64,000 nt of DNA from Streptomyces sp. NBC_01723. Lineage in GTDB: Bacteria; Actinomycetota; Actinomycetes; Streptomycetales; Streptomycetaceae. Position numbers and translations under genes: made by a program. This document shows positions 41,457-49,897 of the stretch, piece after piece. Where the stretch lies: assembly GCF_036246005.1 (NCBI RefSeq), contig NZ_CP109171.1, forward strand, positions 5,630,001-5,694,000. Reading direction: 5' to 3'. The notes beneath the pieces are model-generated. The model was given only the letters and a program-made list of their open reading frames with translations. It was not told the origin of the DNA and searched no databases. Position 1 is the first letter of the stretch; every line of letters starts with the position of its first letter.

Positions 41457-42509
41457 ATGTCGGCAAGTTCTCGCAGCCTCAATCTCGCAGTGATCCCCGG
41501 TGACGGCATCGGCCAGGAGGTCGTGGCCGAAGGCCTGAAGGTGCTCTCCGCCGTCCTTCCGCAGGATGTGAAGCTGGAGACCAAGGAGTTCGACTTCGGT
41601 GCCCGGCGCTACCACGCCACCGGTGAGACCCTCACCGACGCCGACCTCGACGCCCTCAAGGGCCACGACGCCATCCTGCTCGGCGCCATCGGCGACCCGA
41701 CGGTGCCGTCCGGCGTCCTGGAGCGCGGCTTCCTGCTCAAGCTCCGCTTCGCCTTCGACCACCACGTCAACCTGCGCCCGTCCAAGCTGCTGCCGGGTGT
41801 CGCCACCCCGCTCGCCGGACAGCCGGAGATCGACTTCGTCGTCGTCCGCGAGGGCACCGAAGGCCCGTACACCGGCAACGGCGGCACCATCCGCAAGGGC
41901 ACCGAGCACGAGGTCGCCACCGAGGTCTCCGTCAACACGGCCTACGGTGTCGAGCGCGTCGTCCGCGACGCCTTCGCCCGCGCCCAGGCCCGCCCCCGCA
42001 AGAAGCTCACGCTGGTCCACAAGAACAACGTGCTGACCTTCGCGGGCCACCTGTGGACCGACATCTTCAACAAGGTGGCCGCGGAGTACCCCGAGGTCAC
42101 CACCGACTACATCCACGTCGACGCCGCCACGATCTTCCTGGTCACCCAGCCCGAGCGCTTCGACGTCATCGTCACCGACAACCTCTTCGGCGACATCATC
42201 ACGGACCTCGCCGCGGCCGTCTCCGGCGGCATCGGCGTCGCCGCCAGCGGGAACATCAACCCGTCCGGCGACTTCCCCTCGATGTTCGAGCCGGTGCACG
42301 GCTCCGCGCCCGACATCGCCGGCCAGGGCAAGGCCGACCCGACCGCCACGGTCCTGTCCGTCGCCCTGCTCCTGCGCCACCTCGGGTACGAGGGCGAGGC
42401 GGCCCGGATCGAGGGGGCCGTCTCCACCGACCTCGGCGAGCGCGGCGACCTGCCGGCGCGCAGCACCTCCGAGATCGGCGACGCGCTCGCCGCCCGAGTA
42501 GCCGGCTGA
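41457..42509 (+). CDS. leuB: 3-isopropylmalate dehydrogenase
   Basis: A 350-aa NAD-dependent beta-decarboxylating dehydrogenase of leucine synthesis. It can also act on 3-methylmalate in the citramalate route to isoleucine. [17 protein letters not shown] opens the protein. [14 protein letters not shown] and VHKNNVL hold substrate-binding residues, [13 protein letters not shown] the metal aspartates, and [20 protein letters not shown] the cofactor loop. ATG 41457 follows TAGGGT (41444-41449) by 7 nt, suggesting a leaderless mRNA; an in-frame ATG at 41421 is less likely. It is monocistronic, between two terminators. Confidence 0.95.
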   Translation: MSASSRSLNLAVIPGDGIGQEVVAEGLKVLSAVLPQDVKLETKEFDFGARRYHATGETLTDADLDALKGHDAILLGAIGDPTVPSGVLERGFLLKLRFAFDHHVNLRPSKLLPGVATPLAGQPEIDFVVVREGTEGPYTGNGGTIRKGTEHEVATEVSVNTAYGVERVVRDAFARAQARPRKKLTLVHKNNVLTFAGHLWTDIFNKVAAEYPEVTTDYIHVDAATIFLVTQPERFDVIVTDNLFGDIITDLAAAVSGGIGVAASGNINPSGDFPSMFEPVHGSAPDIAGQGKADPTATVLSVALLLRHLGYEGEAARIEGAVSTDLGERGDLPARSTSEIGDALAARVAG

Positions 42510-42537
42510 TCCGGCGCACTCGAAATCCAACCTTTCG

Positions 42538-42577
42538 AAGCCGCCGGGTCCGAGAAACAAGGCATCCGGCGGCTTTC
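42538..42577 (+). terminator. Terminator of leuB
   Basis: AAGCCGCCGG (42538-42547) and CCGGCGGCTT (42566-42575) form a perfect 10-bp stem with an 18-nt loop, ending in TTT. The next ~190 nt before ilvE show no further clear signal. Confidence 0.75.
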
Positions 42578-42768
42578 TCCTGCGTCCGCCAGGTGCGACC
42601 ATCAGACCCTGGGCCGCATTCACCCCGTTTCATCCGTCGCCGGCCGCGCGCGATACTCGAACGCGAAGTCGTGACATGAGGGAATGCTCGGACGTCCTAG
42701 CACCGGCCACCGGCCGTACGGGCGTGACAGCGGCCCGTCACAATCAAACCGGTGAAGGACATCAACCC

Positions 42769-43857
42769 ATGACGACGCGCACGATCGAGCTCAAGCCCTC
42801 CGCCAACCCGCTCTCCGACGCGGAGCGGCAGGCGATTCTGGCCAACCCCGGATTCGGCCGCCACTTCACCGACCACATGGTGACGATCAAGTGGACCGAG
42901 GGCCGCGGCTGGCACGACGGCCAGCTCGTCCCGTACGCCCCGCTCTCCCTCGACCCGGCCACCATGGTCCTGCACTACGCGCAGGAGATCTTCGAGGGAC
43001 TGAAGGCCTACCGCCGACCCGACGGGAGCGTCGCCACCTTCCGGCCGGAGAAGAACGGCCGCCGCTTCCAGGCGTCCTCGCGCCGCCTCGGCATGCCCGA
43101 GCTGCCGGTGGAGACGTTCATCGAGGCGTGCGACGCGCTGGTCCGCCAGGACCAGGACTGGGTCCCGGCGCACGGTGGCGAGGAGTCCCTCTACCTGCGC
43201 CCCTTCATGATCGCGACCGAGGTCGGCCTGGGCGTCAAGCCGGCCGGCGAGTACCTCTTCCTGGTCATCGCCTCCCCGGCCGGCGCCTACTTCCCGGGCG
43301 GCGTCAAGCCGGTCTCCATCTGGGTCTCCGAGGACCGCGTCCGCGCCGTCCCCGGCGGCATGGGCGACGCCAAGACCGGCGGCAACTACGCGGCGTCGCT
43401 GCTCGCGCAGGCCGAGGCGGCGGCCAAGGGCTGCGACCAGGTCTGCTACCTCGACGCGGTCGAGCACCAGTGGGTCGAGGAACTGGGCGGCATGAACCTG
43501 TACTTCGTGTACGGCGACAAGATCATCACGCCCTCCCTCACCGGTTCCATCCTGGAGGGCGTCACCCGCGACTCCCTGCTCACCGTCGCCCGTGACCTCG
43601 GCTACGAGGCGGAGGAGGGCCGCGTCTCGGTCGAGCAGTGGCAGCGCGACTCGGAGAACGGCACCCTCACCGAGGTCTTCGCCTGCGGCACCGCCGCCGT
43701 GATCACGCCGGTCGGCACGGTGAAGCGGGCCGGGGTGGAGTGGAAGCAGAGCGGGGGCGAGCCGGGTGAGGTGACGCAGCGGCTGCGTACGGCGCTGCTG
43801 GACATCCAGCGGGGCACCGCCGAGGACAAGCACGGCTGGATGCACCGGCTGGCCTGA
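42769..43857 (+). CDS. ilvE: Branched-chain amino acid aminotransferase
   Basis: A 362-aa class IV PLP aminotransferase for the last step of valine, leucine and isoleucine synthesis. The PLP lysine is K202 in GDAKTGGNYA. LHYAQEIFEGLKAYR, LYLRPFMIATE, VEELGGMNLYFV and EVFACGTAAVITPVG are family blocks. ATG 42769 has GAAGGA upstream. The frame is open for 93 nt before it from ATG 42676, but that extension has no similarity and no ribosome site. A dispersed repeat lies just downstream. Confidence 0.96.
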   Translation: MTTRTIELKPSANPLSDAERQAILANPGFGRHFTDHMVTIKWTEGRGWHDGQLVPYAPLSLDPATMVLHYAQEIFEGLKAYRRPDGSVATFRPEKNGRRFQASSRRLGMPELPVETFIEACDALVRQDQDWVPAHGGEESLYLRPFMIATEVGLGVKPAGEYLFLVIASPAGAYFPGGVKPVSIWVSEDRVRAVPGGMGDAKTGGNYAASLLAQAEAAAKGCDQVCYLDAVEHQWVEELGGMNLYFVYGDKIITPSLTGSILEGVTRDSLLTVARDLGYEAEEGRVSVEQWQRDSENGTLTEVFACGTAAVITPVGTVKRAGVEWKQSGGEPGEVTQRLRTALLDIQRGTAEDKHGWMHRLA

Positions 43858-43887
43858 CGTACCGGCGTGGGGGCGGGCCTCGCTGAG

Positions 43888-43917
43888 GGCTGCGCCCCCG
43901 GACCCCCGCTTCGGCCT
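43888..43917. repeat. Dispersed Streptomyces-type repeat after ilvE
   Basis: GC-rich DNA of the type GGCTGCGCCCCCGGACCC, then CCGCTTCGGCCT, which from memory occurs often between Streptomyces genes. It touches the stop codon of the opposite permease gene. Confidence 0.45.
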
Positions 43918-45361
43918 AAACGGCCTCGTCCTCGAACACCGGCTGGGCCGGGTGGGCCACCGCGGGCTCCGCCGGGAACGAGCCCGGGCTCTGCGCCAGC
44001 AGTACGTACACCACCCCGCCCACCAGCCCCGACAGCAGGAAGCTGCAGTCCACCCCGCCGGTCAGGGAGAGCAGGGGGCCCTCGTAGGACGGCAGGGACA
44101 CGGCCAGGACGCCCACCGTCGCGCCCACCGCCCAGGCGGCCGTCGCGGGGACGTTCCAGCCGGCGCGGTACCAGTAGATCCCGCCCCGCGCGCGGCGGTT
44201 GAAGACCTGGAGCGCGTCGGCGTCGTACACCCCGCCGCAGCGGACCGAGCCGATCATCGTGATGACCGCCCACGGCGTGCCGATCGCCGTGAGCAGCAGC
44301 ACGAACGACGTCATCGCCGACTGCGCGTCCCAGGCGTAGTGCCCGGCGAACACGCAGGCCGTGGCGACGACGGCGACGGCACAGGTGGCGCGGGCGCGGG
44401 AGGCGCGCGGCAGGATGGCGTCCAGGTCGAGGCCCATCGAGTAGAGCATCAGCCCGGCGTTGCCCACCGAGCCGGCCGAGGCGGCCAGCAGCAGCGGGAC
44501 CAGGTACCAGGCGGGGGCGGCGTCGACCAGCGGGCCCGCGTAGTCGAGGGCGGCACGGGCGGCGTACGCCGTGAAGGTGCCGAAGAGCTGCGGCACGAGC
44601 AGCCCCAGCATCAGCCCCAGCCAGGTCGCGTGCAGCACCCGGCGCGAGGAGAAGCGGGCCGGTGAGATGTAGCGGGTGTAGTCGCCGAGCAGCGTGATGA
44701 AGGCGATCGGCCCGGACAGTCCCGCGGCCACGGCGGCAAGCAGCCACGTCGGCCAGAAGCCGCCCAGCAGGTACCCTCCGGCCTCCGGGAGCGCGGCGGT
44801 GGTGAAGTCGGGGGCGTAGGCGATCACGCCCAGGACCAGCAGGGCCGTCATGGCGTAGGCCAGCACCTTGGACATGGCGAGCAGCACCCGGTAGCCGTAG
44901 ACCGCGCCCGCGACGGTCGCCGCGGCGAGCAGGCCGTAGACGACGGCGTACGCGGCCCCGCCCTGCGGGAGTCCGAAGAGGCGGCCGAGCACGCCCATCA
45001 TCACGTCCCCGCCGATCCACACGGTCAGCGCCGTGTAGCCGAGGGCCAGCAGCAGCCCGACCACCGAACCCACCAGCCGCCCGCGCACACCGAACTGGGC
45101 GCCGGACGACGTGGACAGGTTGGTGCCGGTGCGCAGCGAGACCAGCGCGAGCGGTGCCGTGAACAGCGTGCCGACGACCGTGCCCGCCACCACCGCGCCG
45201 ACCGACGCCCACCAGCCCAGGCCGAAGGACGGCGGCAGCCAGCCGAAGACGATCACGCCGAGGCAGAGGTTGGAGCCCAGCAGGATCGAGACGAGATCCC
45301 TGGGTCCGCTGGTGCGTTCCTCCTCGGGGATGGTGTCGACTCCGCACTGTTCGATCGGCAT
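43916..45361 (-). CDS. NCS1-family permease (cytosine/purine/allantoin type)
   Basis: A 481-aa membrane protein with about 12 helices and the NCS1 pattern: PEEERTSGPRDLVSILLGSNLCLGVIVFGWLPP at the start, GAQFGVRGRLVGS in helix 3 and GDYTRYISP near helix 6. NCS1 proteins import nucleobases, hydantoins, allantoin or related nitrogen compounds by H+ or Na+ symport. It is divergent from the urease-like genes and shares their control region, so it may import the substrate of that pathway (inference). ATG 45361 has AAGGAGA upstream. Confidence 0.88.
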   Translation of the reverse strand: MPIEQCGVDTIPEEERTSGPRDLVSILLGSNLCLGVIVFGWLPPSFGLGWWASVGAVVAGTVVGTLFTAPLALVSLRTGTNLSTSSGAQFGVRGRLVGSVVGLLLALGYTALTVWIGGDVMMGVLGRLFGLPQGGAAYAVVYGLLAAATVAGAVYGYRVLLAMSKVLAYAMTALLVLGVIAYAPDFTTAALPEAGGYLLGGFWPTWLLAAVAAGLSGPIAFITLLGDYTRYISPARFSSRRVLHATWLGLMLGLLVPQLFGTFTAYAARAALDYAGPLVDAAPAWYLVPLLLAASAGSVGNAGLMLYSMGLDLDAILPRASRARATCAVAVVATACVFAGHYAWDAQSAMTSFVLLLTAIGTPWAVITMIGSVRCGGVYDADALQVFNRRARGGIYWYRAGWNVPATAAWAVGATVGVLAVSLPSYEGPLLSLTGGVDCSFLLSGLVGGVVYVLLAQSPGSFPAEPAVAHPAQPVFEDEAV

Positions 45362-45391
45362 GGCTGGTCTCCTTCGACGGCCGCCTGTTGG

Positions 45392-45408
45392 TTTAGAGCG
45401 ACGTTCAA
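45392..45408. promoter_or_regulatory. Operator-like site 1, permease/urease control region
   Basis: TTTAGAGCGACGTTCAA is an imperfect dyad sharing TTTAGAG and GTTC with site 2. It lies 31 bp before the permease start. Confidence 0.55.
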
Positions 45409-45460
45409 TGTGACGTCTGCTTGTGCCGCCCGTCAATGGTTCCGTTCCAGGGATGCCCTG

Positions 45461-45478
45461 TTTAGAGTGGTGTTCTAA
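45461..45478. promoter_or_regulatory. Operator-like site 2, permease/urease control region
   Basis: TTTAGAGTGGTGTTCTAA has arms TTAGA and TCTAA with a 7-nt centre. It lies 28 bp before the ureAB start and 69 bp from site 1. The TetR gene at the end of the operon is the obvious candidate to bind both. Confidence 0.6.
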
Positions 45479-45506
45479 GGTCGGGATAGCAAGGAGGTGC
45501 CGCGTC

Positions 45507-46223
45507 GTGAGACTGACCCCCACGGAACGTGACCGGCTGCTGCTCTTCGGGGCGGCCGAGCTGGCCCGGGCCCGTCGGAACCGCGGGCTCCGGCTGAACG
45601 TGCCGGAGGCGACCGCGCTGATCGCGGACACCGTGTGCGAGGCCGCTCGCGACGGTGCCCGTCTCGCCGAGGCCGTCGAGCGGGCCCGGTCCGTGCTCGG
45701 CCCGGACGACGTGCTGCCAGGCGTCGCGGACGTGGTCACCGAGGTCCATGTGGAGGCCGTCTTCGACGACGGCTCCCGGCTCGCGGTCGTCTCCGCCCCG
45801 ATCGGGGGCGGGGGACTGGGCCCGGCGGGCCCGGGGGCCCTGCTGCCGGGTCCCGACCACGCCGAACCCGAGGCGGCGCTCCGGCTGCCGGTCACCAACA
45901 GCGCGACCGTGCCGGTCTCCGTGACCTCCCACTTCCACTTCTTCGAGGCCAACCCGCGCCTGGACTTCGACCGCGAGCGGGCCTACGGCATGCGTCTCGC
46001 CGTCCCCGCCGGGTCCTCGGTCCGCTTCGGGCCCGGCGAGAGCGCCGAGGTCGGCCTGGTGCCCATCGGCGGGCGGCGGGTCGCGATCGGGTTCGCCGGA
46101 CTGGTCGACGGGCCGCTGGACGCGCCGGGCGCCAAGGAGGAGGCCCTGCGGCGGGCGGCGGCCTGCGGATACCTGGGCGTGCCCCCCGTAGCAGACGGAT
46201 CACCGGAAGGAGGCGTGCGATGA
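45507..46223 (+). CDS. ureAB: Fused urease gamma-beta subunit
   Basis: A 238-aa protein joining UreA (gamma, residues ~1-100: LTPTERDRLLLFGAAELARARRNRGLRLN) to UreB (beta, ~130-230: VTNSATVPVSVTSHFHFFEANPRLDFDR...RMRLAVPAG-like). The linker is Gly/Pro-rich. A similar fusion is known in Helicobacter UreA. GTG 45507 has a full AAGGAGG site at 45491-45497. The stop overlaps the ureC ATG by 4 nt. No ureD, E, F or G gene is near, so nickel loading, if needed, must use maturation proteins encoded elsewhere. Confidence 0.92.
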   Translation: MRLTPTERDRLLLFGAAELARARRNRGLRLNVPEATALIADTVCEAARDGARLAEAVERARSVLGPDDVLPGVADVVTEVHVEAVFDDGSRLAVVSAPIGGGGLGPAGPGALLPGPDHAEPEAALRLPVTNSATVPVSVTSHFHFFEANPRLDFDRERAYGMRLAVPAGSSVRFGPGESAEVGLVPIGGRRVAIGFAGLVDGPLDAPGAKEEALRRAAACGYLGVPPVADGSPEGGVR

Positions 46224-47935
46224 GCCGCTCCAAGGGACGCGAGATCAGCGAGTCGATCCACATCGACCCGTACGCCTACGCCGCCACCCACGGCCCCCGT
46301 GCGGGCGACCGGCTGCGCCTCGGCGACTCGGGGCTGGTGATCCGCGTCGAGTCCGACGCCCAGCTCCAGGGCGACGAGTTCCTGGCCGGGTTCGGCAAGA
46401 CCGCCCGCGACGGGCTGCACCTCAAGGCCGCCGCGGTGCGCGAGACCTGCGACGTCGTCATCAGCAACGTCGTGGTCATCGACGCGGTCCAGGGCATCCG
46501 CAAGGTGTCGATCGGCATCCGCGAGGGCCGCATCCACGCCATCGGCCGGGCCGGCAACCCCGACACCCTCGACGGCGTCGACGTGGTCGTCGGCACCGGC
46601 ACGTCCATCGTCTCCGGCGAGGGCCTGATCGCCACCGCCGGAGCCGTCGACACCCACGTCCACCTGCTCTCCCCGCGCATCATGGAGGCGTCGCTCGCCT
46701 CCGGCGTGACGACGGTCATCGGCCAGGAGTTCGGGCCGGTCTGGGGCGTCGGCGTCAACTCGCCCTGGGCGCTGAAGCACGCCTTCGGCGCCTTCGACGC
46801 CTGGCCGGTCAACATCGGGTTCCTGGGCCGGGGGTCCTCGTCCCACGAGGCACCGCTGATCGAGGCGCTGGCCGAGGGCGGCGCGTCCGGCTTCAAGGTG
46901 CACGAGGACATGGGCGCCCACAGCCGCGCCCTCGACACCGCCCTGCGCGTCGCCGAGGAGCACGACGTCCAGGTCGCCCTGCACAGCGACGGCCTCAACG
47001 AGTGCCTGTCGGTCGAGGACACCCTCCGTGTCCTGGAGGGCCGCACCATCCACGCCTTCCACATCGAGGGCTGCGGCGGCGGACACGTCCCCAACGTGCT
47101 GAAGATGGCCGGCGTCCCCAACGTCATCGGCTCCTCCACCAACCCCACCCTGCCCTTTGGCCGGGACGCGGTGGCCGAGCACTACGGCATGATCGTCTCC
47201 GTCCACGACCTCAAGACCGAACTGCCGGGCGACGCCGCCATGGCCCGCGACCGCATCCGCGAAGGGACCATGGGCGCCGAGGACGTGCTGCACGACCTGG
47301 GAGCCATCGGCATCACCTCCTCCGACGCCCAGGGCATGGGCCGGGCCGGCGAGACGGTCCGCCGCACCTTCGCGATGGCCGGCAAGATGAAGGCCGAGTT
47401 CGGCGCCCCCGACGACGACAACGACAACGAGCGCGTCCTGCGCTACATGGCGAAGCTGACCGTCAACCCCGCCATCGCCCACGGCCTCGCGCACGAGGTC
47501 GGCTCCATCGAGGCCGGCAAGCTCGCCGACATCGTGCTGTGGCGCCCGGAGTACTTCGGCGCCAAGCCGCAGCTCGTCCTCAAGGCGGGCTTCCCGGCGT
47601 ACGGCGTGGTCGGCGACCCGAACGCGGCGACCGACACCTGCGAACCCCTCGTCCTCGGCCCGCAGTTCGGCGCGCACGGCGCCACCCCCGCCGAGATCTC
47701 GGTCGCCTTCGTCGCGCAGGCCGCCGTGGATCAGGGGCACGACACGATGCCCACCCGCCGCCGCCGGGTCGCCGTGCGCGGCACCCGCGGCATCGGACCG
47801 GCCGACCTGCGCCTGAACTCCCGCACCGGACAGGTCGACGTCGACCGGCGCACCGGCCTGGTCACCCTGGACGGCGACCCGCTGCGCTCCGAACCCGCCG
47901 AGTCCGTATCCCTCAACCGCCTCTACTTCCTGTGA
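46220..47935 (+). CDS. ureC: Divergent urease alpha subunit
   Basis: A 571-aa UreC homologue. The nickel ligands are kept: DTHVH, carbamylated K226 in GFKVHED, LHSDGLNE, FHIEGCGGGH and the Asp in SSDAQGMGR. The active-site neighbourhood differs from usual ureases: HEDWG is HEDMG, TDTLNES is SDGLNEC, and the flap VCHHL reads SVHDL, giving V328 in place of the flap Cys and D330 in place of the second His. The flap His is kept (H329). Urea hydrolysis is possible but not assured; a related ureido or guanidino substrate is an alternative. It overlaps ureAB by 4 nt. Confidence 0.9.
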   Translation: MSRSKGREISESIHIDPYAYAATHGPRAGDRLRLGDSGLVIRVESDAQLQGDEFLAGFGKTARDGLHLKAAAVRETCDVVISNVVVIDAVQGIRKVSIGIREGRIHAIGRAGNPDTLDGVDVVVGTGTSIVSGEGLIATAGAVDTHVHLLSPRIMEASLASGVTTVIGQEFGPVWGVGVNSPWALKHAFGAFDAWPVNIGFLGRGSSSHEAPLIEALAEGGASGFKVHEDMGAHSRALDTALRVAEEHDVQVALHSDGLNECLSVEDTLRVLEGRTIHAFHIEGCGGGHVPNVLKMAGVPNVIGSSTNPTLPFGRDAVAEHYGMIVSVHDLKTELPGDAAMARDRIREGTMGAEDVLHDLGAIGITSSDAQGMGRAGETVRRTFAMAGKMKAEFGAPDDDNDNERVLRYMAKLTVNPAIAHGLAHEVGSIEAGKLADIVLWRPEYFGAKPQLVLKAGFPAYGVVGDPNAATDTCEPLVLGPQFGAHGATPAEISVAFVAQAAVDQGHDTMPTRRRRVAVRGTRGIGPADLRLNSRTGQVDVDRRTGLVTLDGDPLRSEPAESVSLNRLYFL

Positions 47936-47946
47936 AGGTGCCCGCC

Positions 47947-48981
47947 ATGACCCCTGCCGCCGACGGCTTCCGCATGCCCGCCGAGTGGGCCCCGCACGAA
48001 CGCACCTGGATGGCGTGGCCGGGCCCCAACCCCACCTTCGAGGACCCCGGGGACCTGGCCGCCGCGCACATCGCCTGGGCCGGTGTCGCCCGCGCCGTGC
48101 GCCGCTTCGAACCGGTGACCGTGGTGTGCGGTCCGGGCCGGTCCGCCGAGGCGCGGGCGCTGCTCGGCGACGGCATCGACACCGTTGAACGGGAGCTGGA
48201 CGACGCGTGGATGCGGGACATCGGCCCCACCTTCCTCACCGGACCGGACGGGCTGGCCGCGGTCGACTGGACCTTCAACGGCTGGGGCGCGCAGGAGTGG
48301 GCCCGCTGGGAGCACGACGCGAAGATCGGCGCGCACGTCGCCGACCTCGCGGGCGCCCGGACCTATGCCTCGCCGCTCGTCAACGAGGGCGGCGGCATCC
48401 ACGTCGACGGCGAGGGCACCGTGCTGCTCACCGAGACCGTGCAGCTCGGGCCCGAACGCAACCCCGGCTGGACGAAGGAGCGGGTCGAGGCGGAGGTGCA
48501 CGCCCACCTCGGCACCAGCAGGGCGATCTGGCTGCCCCGCGGCCTCACCGGCGACTACCCGCCCAACGGGTTCGGCACCCTCGGCCACGTCGACATCGTC
48601 GCCGCCTTCGCCGCGCCGGGCGTCGTCGTCGCCCACCACCAGCCGGACCCGGCCCACCCCGACCACGAGGTGACCAAGGAGGCCATCGGCGTCCTGCGCG
48701 CCGCCACCGACGCCCGGGGCCGCCGACTGGAGGTCGTCGAGGTGCCCGCCCCGACCGTCCTGGAGGCCGACGGCCACTGGGCCGACTACTCCTACATCAA
48801 CCACTACCTGTGCAACGGCGGCGTCGTCCTGTGCGCCTTCGACGACCCGCGCGACGAGATCGCGGCCGGCATCTTCCGCCGCCTGCACCCTCGGCGGACG
48901 GTGACCCTGGTGGACGCGCGTACGATCTTCGCGGGTGGCGGGGGCATCCACTGCATCACGCAGCAGCAGCCGAAAGTCTAG
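47947..48981 (+). CDS. Agmatine deiminase-family protein
   Basis: A 344-aa guanidino-group hydrolase. Family blocks are MPAEWAPHERTWMAWP, DDAWMRDIGPTF, NEGGGIHVDGEGTVL, GHVDIVAAF and the catalytic GGGGIHCITQQQP with nucleophile C336. Known members turn agmatine into N-carbamoylputrescine and ammonia. It starts 11 nt after ureC, with GAAGGTG as ribosome site, so it is part of the urease operon. That pairing suggests successive attack on a guanidino and then a ureido group (inference). No N-carbamoylputrescine amidase gene is near. Confidence 0.88.
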   Translation: MTPAADGFRMPAEWAPHERTWMAWPGPNPTFEDPGDLAAAHIAWAGVARAVRRFEPVTVVCGPGRSAEARALLGDGIDTVERELDDAWMRDIGPTFLTGPDGLAAVDWTFNGWGAQEWARWEHDAKIGAHVADLAGARTYASPLVNEGGGIHVDGEGTVLLTETVQLGPERNPGWTKERVEAEVHAHLGTSRAIWLPRGLTGDYPPNGFGTLGHVDIVAAFAAPGVVVAHHQPDPAHPDHEVTKEAIGVLRAATDARGRRLEVVEVPAPTVLEADGHWADYSYINHYLCNGGVVLCAFDDPRDEIAAGIFRRLHPRRTVTLVDARTIFAGGGGIHCITQQQPKV

Positions 48982-48990
48982 GAGCGGGAC

Positions 48991-49593
48991 ATGGCCGGTG
49001 GTGGGCGCAGACAGGCGCCGCCGCGTGAGGACGTGCTCGCCGCCGCCATGGAGATGATCGCCGAGCGCGGCCTGGAGAAGCTGACCATGGCGGCGCTCGG
49101 CCGCGAGGTCGGCATGAGCAGCGGCCACCTCCTGTACTACTTCCACTCCAAGGACGAGCTGCTGCTGCGCACCCTGGAGTGGAGCGAGGGCCGCCTGGGC
49201 GTGGAACGCGGCCGGCTGCTCACCCGGCCCGGCACCGCCCGTGAACGGCTCCAGGAGTACGTCGACCTCTACGTCCCCGACGGCCACCGCGACCCGCACT
49301 GGACGCTGTGGCTGGAGGTGTGGAACCGCTCGCAGAACGCCGAGGACGACGCCCGCGACCGGCAGGCCGCCATCGAGGGCGCCTGGCACCGCGACCTGGT
49401 CGCCCTGCTCGCCGAGGGCGTCTCGCGCGGCGAGTTCCGCCGCGTCGACCCCGACCGGTTCGCGTCCCGGCTGCGGGCGCTCCTCGACGGCCTCGCCATC
49501 CACGTGGCGATCGGCCTGCGGGGGACGGACCGGGCGCAGGTGCTCGACCACGTCCGGGAGTTCCTGACGGACGGCCTCTACACGGACGTCTGA
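48991..49593 (+). CDS. TetR-family regulator of the urease locus
   Basis: A 200-aa protein with an N-terminal helix-turn-helix (REDVLAAAMEMIAERGLEKLTMAALGREVGMSSGHLLYYFHSKDELL, residues ~10-55) and a helical C-terminal ligand domain of the BetI/AcrR-like type. It begins 9 nt after the deiminase gene and is the last gene of the operon. It probably binds the two TTTAGAG sites in the divergent control region at 45392-45478 (inference). No operator is seen directly before it. Confidence 0.87.
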   Translation: MAGGGRRQAPPREDVLAAAMEMIAERGLEKLTMAALGREVGMSSGHLLYYFHSKDELLLRTLEWSEGRLGVERGRLLTRPGTARERLQEYVDLYVPDGHRDPHWTLWLEVWNRSQNAEDDARDRQAAIEGAWHRDLVALLAEGVSRGEFRRVDPDRFASRLRALLDGLAIHVAIGLRGTDRAQVLDHVREFLTDGLYTDV

Positions 49594-49646
49594 CCGGCCC
49601 TGGCTCGCATCCTGAGACGCCCGGTGAGCGGATGGACGGAATGTGC

Positions 49647-49652
49647 CAGACT
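49647..49652 (+). promoter_or_regulatory. -10-like box for the cimA leader
   Basis: CAGACT lies 6 nt before the leader GTG at 49659, the same spacing as the TANNNT boxes of other leaderless genes here. The -35 region (GTGAGC near 49624) is weak. Confidence 0.45.
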
Positions 49653-49658
49653 GCCCCC

Positions 49659-49709
49659 GTGCTCTCGTTCGCCATGATTATTGGCAGCAGGCGCGCCGGT
49701 CCGCAGTGA
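49659..49709 (+). CDS. cimA leader peptide with tandem Ile codons
   Basis: A 16-codon ORF, VLSFAMIIGSRRAGPQ with GTG as first codon; ATG 49674 is an internal start giving MIIGSRRAGPQ. The two Ile codons are both ATT, although ATC is used almost everywhere else in this DNA. The next features are an intrinsic terminator and the citramalate synthase gene, whose product leads to isoleucine. The end of the ORF (GCGCGC at 49691-49696, GTCCGC at 49699-49704) can pair with GCGCGC near 49756 and GCGGAC at 49733-49738, so a ribosome stalled at Ile codons would alter the fold. Confidence 0.72.
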   Translation: MLSFAMIIGSRRAGPQ

Positions 49710-49764
49710 CCGCCACGTACGACCAGGTACGGGCGGACACCGTCGTCCTCGACCCGCGCGCAGA

Positions 49765-49789
49765 CCTCTCGCACCCGCGAGGGGTTTTT
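49765..49789 (+). terminator. cimA attenuator (intrinsic terminator)
   Basis: CCTCTCGC (49765-49772) and GCGAGGGG (49777-49784) form an 8-bp stem with one G-U pair and an ACCC loop. TTTTT follows at 49785-49789. It lies 55 nt after the leader stop and 108 nt before cimA. These elements account for most of the 304-nt gap upstream of cimA. Confidence 0.82.
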
Positions 49790-49897
49790 CGTTTTCCTGG
49801 CCCACCCCAAGCCGGGAAGAGAGCGCGAGGGATCATAGACGGACGGTGGAACCGGTCATTCCGGTAGACCGAGATCCCATACAGGAGCCTTCAGATC

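Noticed and set aside
42676..42768. An in-frame upstream ATG that would lengthen ilvE by 31 residues
   Set aside because: No ribosome site, no similarity to the family, and ATG 42769 has a good GAAGGA site.
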